From Acholeplasma sp. (GTDB lineage: Bacteria > Bacillota_I > Bacilli_A > ML615J-28 > CAG-698), in NCBI GenBank assembly GCA_012838635.1, contig DUOW01000020.1:1-32009 (forward strand): a stretch of 32,009 bases of DNA, written 5' to 3'. Positions 25,415 through 32,009 of this stretch are shown here, piece by piece (the stretch's first letter is position 1; each line of letters opens with the position of its first letter). Below the pieces are notes generated by a model. It was not told the origin of the DNA. It made no database searches and worked only from the letters and a program-made list of their open reading frames with translations. Position numbers and translations under genes: made by a program.

Positions 25415-26696
25415 AGATACTTTTTACATCTTTTGTCCACAAACTTTTAATTGATTTTTGAGCTGCCGGATAATTATCTTGCTTATCAACTAAGTTGTGA
25501 TAAGTAAAGAAAATTTCTCCAGAAACATAATCTAAAGTACTATTAAATAGTAATTGGTTTTTAATTTCATCTGGATTTATCCAGTAATTATTACTACCCA
25601 TACGGTATAAGCCCATACCAATATAAAGTTTAGTTTTTGTTTTTTTACTAGCTTCATTCCACCATTTTGCTAAGTCGGCATACTTTACAATTTCTTTTTC
25701 TGATCCATCTTCTAAAACTTTATGATAATCAAGGTTGAAATAATCTTGAGGGACTACATAATCAATATAACCTTTTTCCATCCAGTAATAGATATCAGCA
25801 TATAATCCTTCATAGCAATTAAAGCATGATTCATCATTATTTGAACCATATTCCCAGGCATTTTCTTTTGAAGAATACTTAGTACTTGTACGGTAAATAC
25901 CAAAAGGACTAATCCCAAATTCAACTTTACGGTCTAATGTATCTAGCTTTTCTTTCATCATCTTAATTAAACAAGTTACATTGTATCTTCTAAAGTCAGC
26001 TTTGTTTTTAATTCCAACTTGATATTGTTTCTTTTCTTCATCTGGATCTACATATTCTTCATAAGGATAGAAATAGTCATCCATATGGATTGCTTTTACA
26101 TCATATTTTCTTGCTATCTCTAAAGCAGAATCACTGACAAACTCTTGAACTTCTTTAGAAGCAGGATCTAAGATTAAAGCTTTACGGCTAGTTTCCATAA
26201 CTAAATGAGGATTCTTCTTCGCAAAGTTTTTATCATCTAGCGTTTTTAAATACTCATCTTTTGTCATTTCTAATTTATCTAAAGTAATTTGACTTACACG
26301 ATAGGGATTAAGCCAAGCATGAACTTCAATTTGCTCTTTTTTAGCTTTTTCAATAAAGTATCCTAAAATATCAAACCCAGGATATTTCCCTTGTTCTCCA
26401 GTAATATAAGAACTCCAAGGATTTAACTCTGATTCATAGAAAGCATCATTAGTAGGTCTAACCTGAAAAATAACGGCATTCATCTTATATTCTTTAACTG
26501 TTTTGATAATATCATCTAAATGCTTTTTGTAATCTTCTACATCCTTTAGTTTAGGTAAATCAATGTTTGCAACAGTTGAAACCCATACTCCTCTTAAAGC
26601 ATCCTTTTCTTCTATTTTTTCAGGAATTAAAACAGGCTCTTCGCTGCGAAAATAAGTAACAAATCCTACCTTAGAATCTCTTTTGATTTTTCTCAT
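25413..26696 (-). CDS. GHL10 (DUF187) glycoside hydrolase-like protein, DigH/YddW type
   Basis: A 427-residue protein with the hallmark blocks of the DUF187/GHL10 family: LRGVWVSTVANIDLP, AVIFQVRPTNDAFYESELNPWS, HAWLNPYRVS, LILDPASKEVQEFV and AIHMDDYFYP. E. coli DigH (YddW) of this family cleaves denuded peptidoglycan glycan strands; many other members are uncharacterised. Family members are usually exported, but here no signal peptide or lipobox is seen, so a cytoplasmic role is inferred. The ATG overlaps the TGA of the GNAT gene (ATGA). It is the last gene of its operon and its stop is part of the terminator stem. Confidence 0.85.
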   Translation of the reverse strand: MRKIKRDSKVGFVTYFRSEEPVLIPEKIEEKDALRGVWVSTVANIDLPKLKDVEDYKKHLDDIIKTVKEYKMNAVIFQVRPTNDAFYESELNPWSSYITGEQGKYPGFDILGYFIEKAKKEQIEVHAWLNPYRVSQITLDKLEMTKDEYLKTLDDKNFAKKNPHLVMETSRKALILDPASKEVQEFVSDSALEIARKYDVKAIHMDDYFYPYEEYVDPDEEKKQYQVGIKNKADFRRYNVTCLIKMMKEKLDTLDRKVEFGISPFGIYRTSTKYSSKENAWEYGSNNDESCFNCYEGLYADIYYWMEKGYIDYVVPQDYFNLDYHKVLEDGSEKEIVKYADLAKWWNEASKKTKTKLYIGMGLYRMGSNNYWINPDEIKNQLLFNSTLDYVSGEIFFTYHNLVDKQDNYPAAQKSIKSLWTKDVKSI

Positions 26697-27670
26697 TTGA
26701 AATCCTTTCTCATAATCGCAAATGACTTCACAATTCTCATCCCTGCATATAAATAAATATTACGAGCTTTATTATCACTACCAGTAAATAAAGTCATAAA
26801 TTTAGCTCCATTTTGTTTTGATCTCAAACAAAGCTCACAGAACATCGTTTTACCTAGCCCTCTAGCTCTAACAGAAGAATGAATACCAACACCTGATAAA
26901 TAACCTCTTCCTGAAGGTTCAGTAAAGATTGGACCAGTAAAACCTAAAGCACGATTATCTTTCTTAACAACTAATAATCTATTTAAATTACCAAGTTTTC
27001 TTTGTCTTTCAATTTCCTCAAACCAAGTAGGACTATTTAAATCTTCAAATAGTTCTTTTAAACCATAGTCTTTTTCTTCATCAAAGAAATCAATGAAATA
27101 ACCATCTTTCTCATTTTCTTTTTTCTTGTTTACTACATACTCTGGAAGTTCATAATTTTCAAGCTCTAAATGGAAGGCATCTAACTGTCCATTTGTATTA
27201 TATCCATAACTTAGAAGTAGGAAATAATAAGCTGAATTAAACTCAACTGCAGGCGCTCCTGGATGGTTATGTTTATCATATCCAGGAACATACCACTCTA
27301 GATTTATTGGGTTTCCAAAGTAACAACGAACAAATTTCTTGCCATTTTCCTTAAGATATTGTTCTAACTTTTCTAAAATCTTAGTTCCATATCCTTGTCT
27401 TTGATACTCCTTTTTTACAACGACAAACGTAATAAACCCTGGTGTTTCTGGATTTTGATTAGTTACATTAGCTTGTCCTGCACCAATTAACTCCTCATCT
27501 TTATAAAGTAACACTAAACTTTCATCTTTAAAATAAGGATTTTTTAAGAATTTATTCGTAAATAACTCTTCTGTCCATGGCTTAAAAATCCCGTTTTCCC
27601 CTGTTGCATTTTCATTCCAAAGCTTTATTAAAGCTGGCAATTGATCTTTTGAAAACTTTTTAAACTTCAT
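26693..27670 (-). CDS. Tandem GNAT-family N-acetyltransferase
   Basis: A 325-residue protein with two GNAT units. The acetyl-CoA motifs are VVKKEYQRQGYGTKILE (about 88-104) and GVGIHSSVRARGLGKTMF (near 262-280), both close to the R/Q-x-x-G-x-G/A consensus. I prefer the ATG at 27670 (MKFKKFSKDQ), seven bases after AAAGGA, over a TTG six codons upstream. It overlaps the stop of the serine hydrolase gene by 11 bases. The substrate is unknown. It differs in sequence from the other two-domain GNAT (6185-7141) but has the same architecture and also sits among glycan and peptide enzymes. Confidence 0.87.
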   Translation of the reverse strand: MKFKKFSKDQLPALIKLWNENATGENGIFKPWTEELFTNKFLKNPYFKDESLVLLYKDEELIGAGQANVTNQNPETPGFITFVVVKKEYQRQGYGTKILEKLEQYLKENGKKFVRCYFGNPINLEWYVPGYDKHNHPGAPAVEFNSAYYFLLLSYGYNTNGQLDAFHLELENYELPEYVVNKKKENEKDGYFIDFFDEEKDYGLKELFEDLNSPTWFEEIERQRKLGNLNRLLVVKKDNRALGFTGPIFTEPSGRGYLSGVGIHSSVRARGLGKTMFCELCLRSKQNGAKFMTLFTGSDNKARNIYLYAGMRIVKSFAIMRKDFK

Positions 27671-28757
27671 CTTTACATCCTTTCCCAAAATGACTTATAA
27701 CATAATTTCCGATTCTTCCACGCCAACCAATGATTTTATTGTTCTCTCTTGTTGGGTGAACTCTATTACTAAGTACGCAAAATGCTACTTGATTTTCTCT
27801 ATCAATAAATAAATGTGTTCCTGTAAAGCCTGTATGCATAATTGTTTTCGGGCTTGCTAAACACCCAGATTGAGGGTAAGATCCTTTAATTGTCCAACCA
27901 ACTGACCTTTTTTCCGTAATTACACTCATCTCGTTTTCCTTTTGACTAGCAAGTTCTGTAAACATTAAATCGATTGTAGCATGAGATAAAATTCTTTTAC
28001 CCTTGTAAACACCATCATTTAAGACCATTTCCATAAAATGCGCAACATCTTTCACACAAGAAAATAGCCCCGCATGACCACAAGCTCCACCTAATAAATA
28101 AGCTTTTTCATCATGAACTTTCCCTCTTACAACCCCATCACAAATTCGATCTTTTCTTACTTCAGTTGGAGCAATGATTTTATAAAGATCAGGACTTGGA
28201 TTATAACCAGTATGATACATTTCTAATGGCTCGAAAATATATTTTTTTGTAAATTCATCAATTGGCATTCCACTTATCTTTTCCACAATCCAACCTAGAA
28301 TAATAAATCCTAGGTCAGTATAAATAATTCTTTCACCAACTTCAGCCATTGGGGGAGCATCATAAATTGCCTTAGCAATAGCTTCTTTTGGTTTATCAAG
28401 ATACTCTGCATAAGCAATTGCTGGTTTTAACCCAGCTGTATGCGTAACTAAATCAAAAACAGTTACTTTTGGATTTTGAAAATCAGGAAGAATCTCTTTC
28501 ACATTATCATATAATCTTAACTTCCCTTGTTCCATTAAAATCAAAACTGAAGTAACAGTTGCAATAACTTTTGATAATGATGCCATATCGTAAATAGTAT
28601 CAATATCATTTACTTCTTTTTCAGGAATTACTGCTTTAAACCCAAAAGTATTAAAATGCTTATTGCCATTTTCTATTAAACAATAATTACAACCAGGAAA
28701 AACTCCATCTTTTACTGCTTGTTCCATTAATGAATCTAAATATTTAATCTTTGTCAT
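27660..28757 (-). CDS. Serine hydrolase of the class C beta-lactamase fold, AmiE/YbbE-like
   Basis: A 365-residue protein with the three penicillin-recognising motifs: SLSK with Ser60 and Lys63, YTD at 146-148, and HTG at 308-310. The block GKVHDEKAYLLGGACGHAGLFS is typical of the YbbE group. In B. subtilis YbbE (AmiE) is an N-acetylmuramoyl-L-alanine amidase in the murein recycling cluster with NamZ and NagZ, and homologues of both are also in this window. By analogy it may split MurNAc from peptide. Other members of the fold are esterases or D-peptidases, so the substrate is an inference. No signal peptide is present. Its ATG overlaps the stop of the dipeptidase gene (TAATG). Confidence 0.82.
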   Translation of the reverse strand: MTKIKYLDSLMEQAVKDGVFPGCNYCLIENGNKHFNTFGFKAVIPEKEVNDIDTIYDMASLSKVIATVTSVLILMEQGKLRLYDNVKEILPDFQNPKVTVFDLVTHTAGLKPAIAYAEYLDKPKEAIAKAIYDAPPMAEVGERIIYTDLGFIILGWIVEKISGMPIDEFTKKYIFEPLEMYHTGYNPSPDLYKIIAPTEVRKDRICDGVVRGKVHDEKAYLLGGACGHAGLFSCVKDVAHFMEMVLNDGVYKGKRILSHATIDLMFTELASQKENEMSVITEKRSVGWTIKGSYPQSGCLASPKTIMHTGFTGTHLFIDRENQVAFCVLSNRVHPTRENNKIIGWRGRIGNYVISHFGKGCKDEV

Positions 28758-29644
28758 TATTTACTCCTTTTATATAATTTATCGTGATAGCGATTATAGA
28801 AATTATCCCAAGCAACTTTCTTAATTTCTTCTTTAGTATATCCTCTTTTTTTCATTCCTTCAATGATTAGATGAGCTTTTGTAGCATTAGGGACTTCTTT
28901 AACCATTGCATTTTCAAAATCATCATCTAAATAATCCATAAAGTCAAACCCAAAGCAAACATTATCTATACCCATAACTTCAATTGCAAAATCTAAATGA
29001 TCTAAGAAATGTTCTAAATCTCTTTCTTCTTCTTTCCTGCTTACAAAACTCTTTGCTAGCGTTAGGCCAAATAAACCATTTGCTTTCTTTAAAGCAAGCA
29101 TTTGCTCTTTATCTAGGTTCCTTCTATGATCACAAATATCATAAACTAAGCCATGAGAATAAACAATATTATGATTAGTATATTCTAAAACATCGTAAAA
29201 ACTTTTCTTGTTTAAGTGAGCTGTATCAATAATCATATCAAGCTCAATCATTATATCAAGTAGCTTTTTACCTTCTTCTTTTAAACCAGATTCTTTAGGG
29301 CCAGCAACACCTGTTGCATACTTATTTTCTTCATTCCAAGTAAGCATTGCATGTCTAAAACCTAAGTTATAGAAATAACGAATATCTTCAGCGTTTTCTA
29401 AGTTTCTTAATCCTTCAAAACCTAAAATAACTTTAAAATCTTTTAGTTCATTCCAATCAATTTTGCCTAAAGCGCAATTTACTGCTTCTTTCAAATCAAA
29501 GTCATCTGGTGAATATAAAGTCCAAACTGCACCTTTAATAACAGAATTATTATATTGCTTTACGTGAATATCTTTGAATCGATTATCGCCTTTTCCTCTA
29601 AATAAGTCATATAGTAAATCACTATGAATATCAAATACTTTCAT
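28757..29644 (-). CDS. M19 (renal/membrane dipeptidase family) metallopeptidase
   Basis: A 295-residue enzyme with the complete M19 zinc and substrate set: HxD (His7, Asp9), the bridging Glu77 in LGFEG, His143 (DTAHLN), His164 (YSHG), Arg175 (DHRRN) and Asp234 (GFDFMDY). M19 enzymes hydrolyse dipeptides, including those with a C-terminal D-residue, which suits peptidoglycan-derived peptides such as L-Ala-D-Glu or D-Ala-D-Ala. No signal peptide, so cytoplasmic. It is slightly short for the family. The ATG overlaps the TAA of lysA, and AAAGGAG in the last lysA codons serves as the ribosome site. Confidence 0.9.
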   Translation of the reverse strand: MKVFDIHSDLLYDLFRGKGDNRFKDIHVKQYNNSVIKGAVWTLYSPDDFDLKEAVNCALGKIDWNELKDFKVILGFEGLRNLENAEDIRYFYNLGFRHAMLTWNEENKYATGVAGPKESGLKEEGKKLLDIMIELDMIIDTAHLNKKSFYDVLEYTNHNIVYSHGLVYDICDHRRNLDKEQMLALKKANGLFGLTLAKSFVSRKEEERDLEHFLDHLDFAIEVMGIDNVCFGFDFMDYLDDDFENAMVKEVPNATKAHLIIEGMKKRGYTKEEIKKVAWDNFYNRYHDKLYKRSK

Positions 29645-30918
29645 TATTTATCTCCTTTAAAATTAAATACTGCTAAATAGTCTTCAACTGTTTCTCTTCT
29701 AATTACTTCTTTAACACCTTTACTACTTACAAACAAAACTGCTGGTCTTAATGCTCCATTATAATTAGAACTCATTGCATAACAATAAGCACCAGTTGTA
29801 TATGTTACTATATAATCATTTTCTTTAAGTTTGCTTAAAGTAATGTCTTTTCCCAAAATATCTCCTGACTCACAAAACTTCCCAACAACTTGATACTTTT
29901 CTTTTTCTTGACTAACTACATTATTAACACAAGCAAAACTATACTTAGCATCATATAAAGCTGGTCTAATATTGTCAGCCATACCCCCATCAACTAAACA
30001 ATAGTTATAGTATCTACTTTGTTTTAGTTTTAAACACTGATAAATAGTAACAGCTTCAGTCCCAACAATACTTCTTCCTGGTTCAATTGCTACAATCTCA
30101 AAATCAAGCTCTTCTAGTTTTTTAATAATTGTCTTTAATCCTTCTTTTAAGGGAAACTTGCTATCTTCTTTTAAATACTTAACTCCAAAACCTCCGCCTA
30201 AATCAAAAGCTTTGATTTTGTATTTTAATTTAGTTTCTAGCTTTTTCTTAAATTCGGCTATTTTATCAATTGCTTCTAAATAAGGATCTATTTCCTTAAT
30301 TTGTGAACCTAAATGGACTTGAAGTCCTTTTAAAACTACATGCGTAGAGTTATTATAAAAATCAATGATATCATCCCAAATAGCATTATCAATACCTTCC
30401 CCAAACTTAGAATCTAAATTGGCTGTTTGAATATGTTTGTGAGCATCTATTTTCACATAAGGGTTTATTCTAAAATAGGTATCTACTTTAGTCTTAGCTA
30501 ACTTTTCAATTAGTTTAAGCTCAGAAAAAGAATCTACAATAAAAGCATTTATCTTTAACTTTAAAGCTAACTTTATTTCTTCTTCAGTCTTATTGTTTCC
30601 TTGAAAGAAGACTCTTTCCATTGGAAAGTTTGCTTTTTCTAATAACTCAAAATCACTAATGCTTGTAGCATCAGCACATAAACCTTCTTCATTTAGAATA
30701 TCTACTAGATGTGGTGCTATAAAAGCTTTTGAGGCATAAATGATTTTTGTCTTTAGTTTTTTAGAACTAAAGCTTTCTTTAATTAATTTGATTTTTGTTT
30801 TAACCCCTTCTTCATCATAAACCATTAAAGGAGTTTTATATTTCAAAGCTAAAGCTTTTAATGAATGCTTACCAATATATAATTCATTGTTTTTAATATT
30901 TGTATTAACTGTTTTCAT
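29644..30918 (-). CDS. lysA: Diaminopimelate decarboxylase
   Basis: A 424-residue PLP-dependent fold III decarboxylase that makes L-lysine and CO2 from meso-diaminopimelate. Visible motifs are YASKAF with the PLP lysine (Lys64), HLGSQI, DLGGGFG, EPGRSIV, CESGD and NYNGALRPA. The chosen ATG at 30918 (MKTVNTNIKN) overlaps the dusB stop by 14 bases; the frame could extend ten codons upstream into dusB, but the family start fits the ATG. No other lysine-pathway gene is nearby. Instead it is co-transcribed with an M19 dipeptidase and an AmiE-like hydrolase, suggesting salvage of DAP from peptidoglycan. Related D-ornithine or arginine decarboxylases share the fold, but the motif set favours LysA. 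Confidence 0.9.
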   Translation of the reverse strand: MKTVNTNIKNNELYIGKHSLKALALKYKTPLMVYDEEGVKTKIKLIKESFSSKKLKTKIIYASKAFIAPHLVDILNEEGLCADATSISDFELLEKANFPMERVFFQGNNKTEEEIKLALKLKINAFIVDSFSELKLIEKLAKTKVDTYFRINPYVKIDAHKHIQTANLDSKFGEGIDNAIWDDIIDFYNNSTHVVLKGLQVHLGSQIKEIDPYLEAIDKIAEFKKKLETKLKYKIKAFDLGGGFGVKYLKEDSKFPLKEGLKTIIKKLEELDFEIVAIEPGRSIVGTEAVTIYQCLKLKQSRYYNYCLVDGGMADNIRPALYDAKYSFACVNNVVSQEKEKYQVVGKFCESGDILGKDITLSKLKENDYIVTYTTGAYCYAMSSNYNGALRPAVLFVSSKGVKEVIRRETVEDYLAVFNFKGDK

Positions 30919-31873
30919 ATTTTTCTTCCATTTCTTTAAAGAACTCAAGCATCTTTTTATCTTCTGTAATTCCCATTAATCTTATTTTATATTCTTTAAC
31001 ATCTAACCCTTTTAAATAACGAGAAAATAAAGACCTTAAATTTAAAATAGCAAGTTTAGTTCCTAATTCTGCTTTTAAAAGTTCATAGTGTCTTTGAACC
31101 ATTTGGATTCTTTCAATCGCAGTTGGTTCTTTTACTTCTTTTCCTTCAAAATGATTAACAATATTTTGAATTAACCAAGGATTGCCAATACTACTTCTAC
31201 CAATCATAATGGCATCACATTTAGTATATTCTAAAACATATTCAGCATCTTCAATTGTTTTAATATCGCCATTAGCAATTACTGGCATCTTGATACTTTC
31301 TTTAGCAAGCTTAATATAATCATAGTTAGCTTTACCCTTATATAAATCACTTTGCGTTCTACCATGTATACAAATTGCAGCTGCACCGGCTTTTTCAATT
31401 TGTTTTGCAACTTCTATTACATTAATAGTATTTTTCGTTATTCCTAGTCTAATCTTAACTGTCACAGGTTTACTTACACTTTCTACTACCCCTTTTACAA
31501 TCTCATAAATATTTTCTGGACTTTTAAGTAAATAACTTCCTGATTTAGCTTTTAATACTTTCTTTACTGGACAGCCCATATTTAGATCAATAATATCGCA
31601 ATCACTATATTTATCTAAATAAATAGCTGCTTTAACTAAATCTTCTTTAGTCCCACCAAAAAGTTGCATGCTTACTAAATGATCATCTTCTTTTACTTTA
31701 GTCATATCTAAAGTTTTTTTGTTTTTAAAGTTGATACCTTTAGCGCTAATCATTTCTGTATAACAGAGGCTAGCACCAAACTCTCTCATAATCTTCCTGT
31801 AAGAATAGTTAGTATATCCAGCTAAAGGAGCAATAATTACTTTGTTTTTAAGTTCATATTTACCTATTTTCAA
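30905..31873 (-). CDS. dusB: tRNA-dihydrouridine synthase, DusB type
   Basis: A 322-residue FMN-dependent enzyme that reduces uridines in the tRNA D-loop. Motifs include IAPLAGYTNYSYR, GASLCYTEMISAKG, DLNMGCPVKKV with the catalytic Cys101, VKIRLG, IHGRTQSDLYKG and PVIANGDI. I chose the TTG at 31873 (MKIGKYELKN, the usual family start), nine bases after GGAG. An in-frame ATG three codons upstream abuts the Shine-Dalgarno with no spacing. It is the first protein gene after the SRP RNA and overlaps lysA. Its function is not tied to the catabolic genes behind it. Confidence 0.92.
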   Translation of the reverse strand: MKIGKYELKNKVIIAPLAGYTNYSYRKIMREFGASLCYTEMISAKGINFKNKKTLDMTKVKEDDHLVSMQLFGGTKEDLVKAAIYLDKYSDCDIIDLNMGCPVKKVLKAKSGSYLLKSPENIYEIVKGVVESVSKPVTVKIRLGITKNTINVIEVAKQIEKAGAAAICIHGRTQSDLYKGKANYDYIKLAKESIKMPVIANGDIKTIEDAEYVLEYTKCDAIMIGRSSIGNPWLIQNIVNHFEGKEVKEPTAIERIQMVQRHYELLKAELGTKLAILNLRSLFSRYLKGLDVKEYKIRLMGITEDKKMLEFFKEMEEKYENS

Positions 31874-31896
31874 AACGACCATCTCCTTTTAAAAAA

Positions 31897-32009
31897 GATC
31901 TTACTCTAAGTGCCTACACCCACATACCTACATAAGCTTAAGGCTGCTTCAGTCACGACCTGACCTGGTTCACTTCAAGATATTGGGTATAGGGACTTAA
32001 AATAAGATC
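31897..32009 (-). ncRNA. ffs: Signal recognition particle RNA, small (4.5S-like) type, possibly missing a few 5' bases
   Basis: On the minus strand the segment 32009-31897 folds into a long rod. The 5' arm starting GATCTTATTTTAAGT pairs with the 3' arm ending ACTTAGAGTAAGATC through more than 20 pairs including G-U. The tip carries the SRP domain IV signature ACCAGGTCAGGTC, an apical loop, and TGAAGCAGCC, nearly the same as E. coli 4.5S RNA except at the loop. A run of six U follows (31891-31896), so the closing helix also serves as the terminator. About 113 bases are visible, with no room for an Alu domain. The window edge cuts at or very near the 5' end. Confidence 0.92.

Noticed and set aside
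31874-31882. ATG start for dusB
   Set aside because: It abuts the AAAGGAG with no spacing. The TTG three codons later has correct spacing and gives the usual N-terminus MKIGKYELKN.

Overview
The window is AT-rich bacterial DNA using the standard code: TGA is a true stop, for example at the ends of nagB and of the GNAT gene at 26693, and Trp is TGG. Every gene lies on the minus strand, so the text order runs backwards from 32009 to 1. Low GC, strong AGGAGG ribosome binding sites, TTG starts, CUT1 sugar transporters and a small SRP RNA without an Alu domain suggest a low-GC Bacillota lineage, perhaps Acholeplasma/Haloplasma-like or an uncultured Bacilli/Mollicutes-like group. The placement is an inference. 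No ribosomal RNA, tRNA, transposase, phage gene or CRISPR array is visible.

Layout in the direction of transcription: (1) 32009-25387: SRP RNA (ffs), then a tightly overlapping operon of dusB, lysA, an M19 dipeptidase, an AmiE/YbbE-like serine hydrolase, a tandem GNAT and a GHL10 (DUF187, DigH-like) glycosidase, closed by a good terminator. (2) 25373-9421: a canonical promoter, then a GH20 hexosaminidase, a membrane-tethered solute-binding protein with two carbohydrate-binding-like modules, a MalF/MalG pair, an NHL/TPR surface protein, a YIP1 membrane protein, a 1317-residue DUF5696 protein and a second MalF/MalG pair, ending in a hairpin with a poor U-tract. (3) 9399-6185: a GH3 beta-N-acetylglucosaminidase (nagZ) fused in frame to nagB, then another tandem GNAT. 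(4) 6158-2813: a strong promoter and the gene of a Big2-domain lipoprotein with a C-terminal sugar-binding domain, then a terminator. (5) 2805-1: an extended -10 promoter, a DUF624/YesL membrane protein, a decayed namZ fragment, a frameshifted lipoprotein gene that runs in frame into namZ, namZ itself, and the first codons of a second nagZ.

The genes fit import and cytoplasmic dismantling of amino-sugar glycans, most likely peptidoglycan fragments. Two permease pairs and two giant binding proteins would bring in oligosaccharides or muropeptides. NamZ, two NagZ, GH20 and GHL10 would cut the glycan, the serine hydrolase and M19 peptidase would cut the peptide, NagB would feed GlcN-6-P into glycolysis, and LysA could turn released meso-DAP into lysine. 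No transporter ATPase, GlcNAc kinase, NagA, MurQ or regulator is in the window.

The oddest sequence features are two gene junctions (lipoprotein/namZ and nagZ/nagB) where the stop codon expected just before the Shine-Dalgarno is a sense codon, a short duplicated namZ 5' scar, and the doubled importer with YIP1, DUF5696 and NHL accessory proteins.
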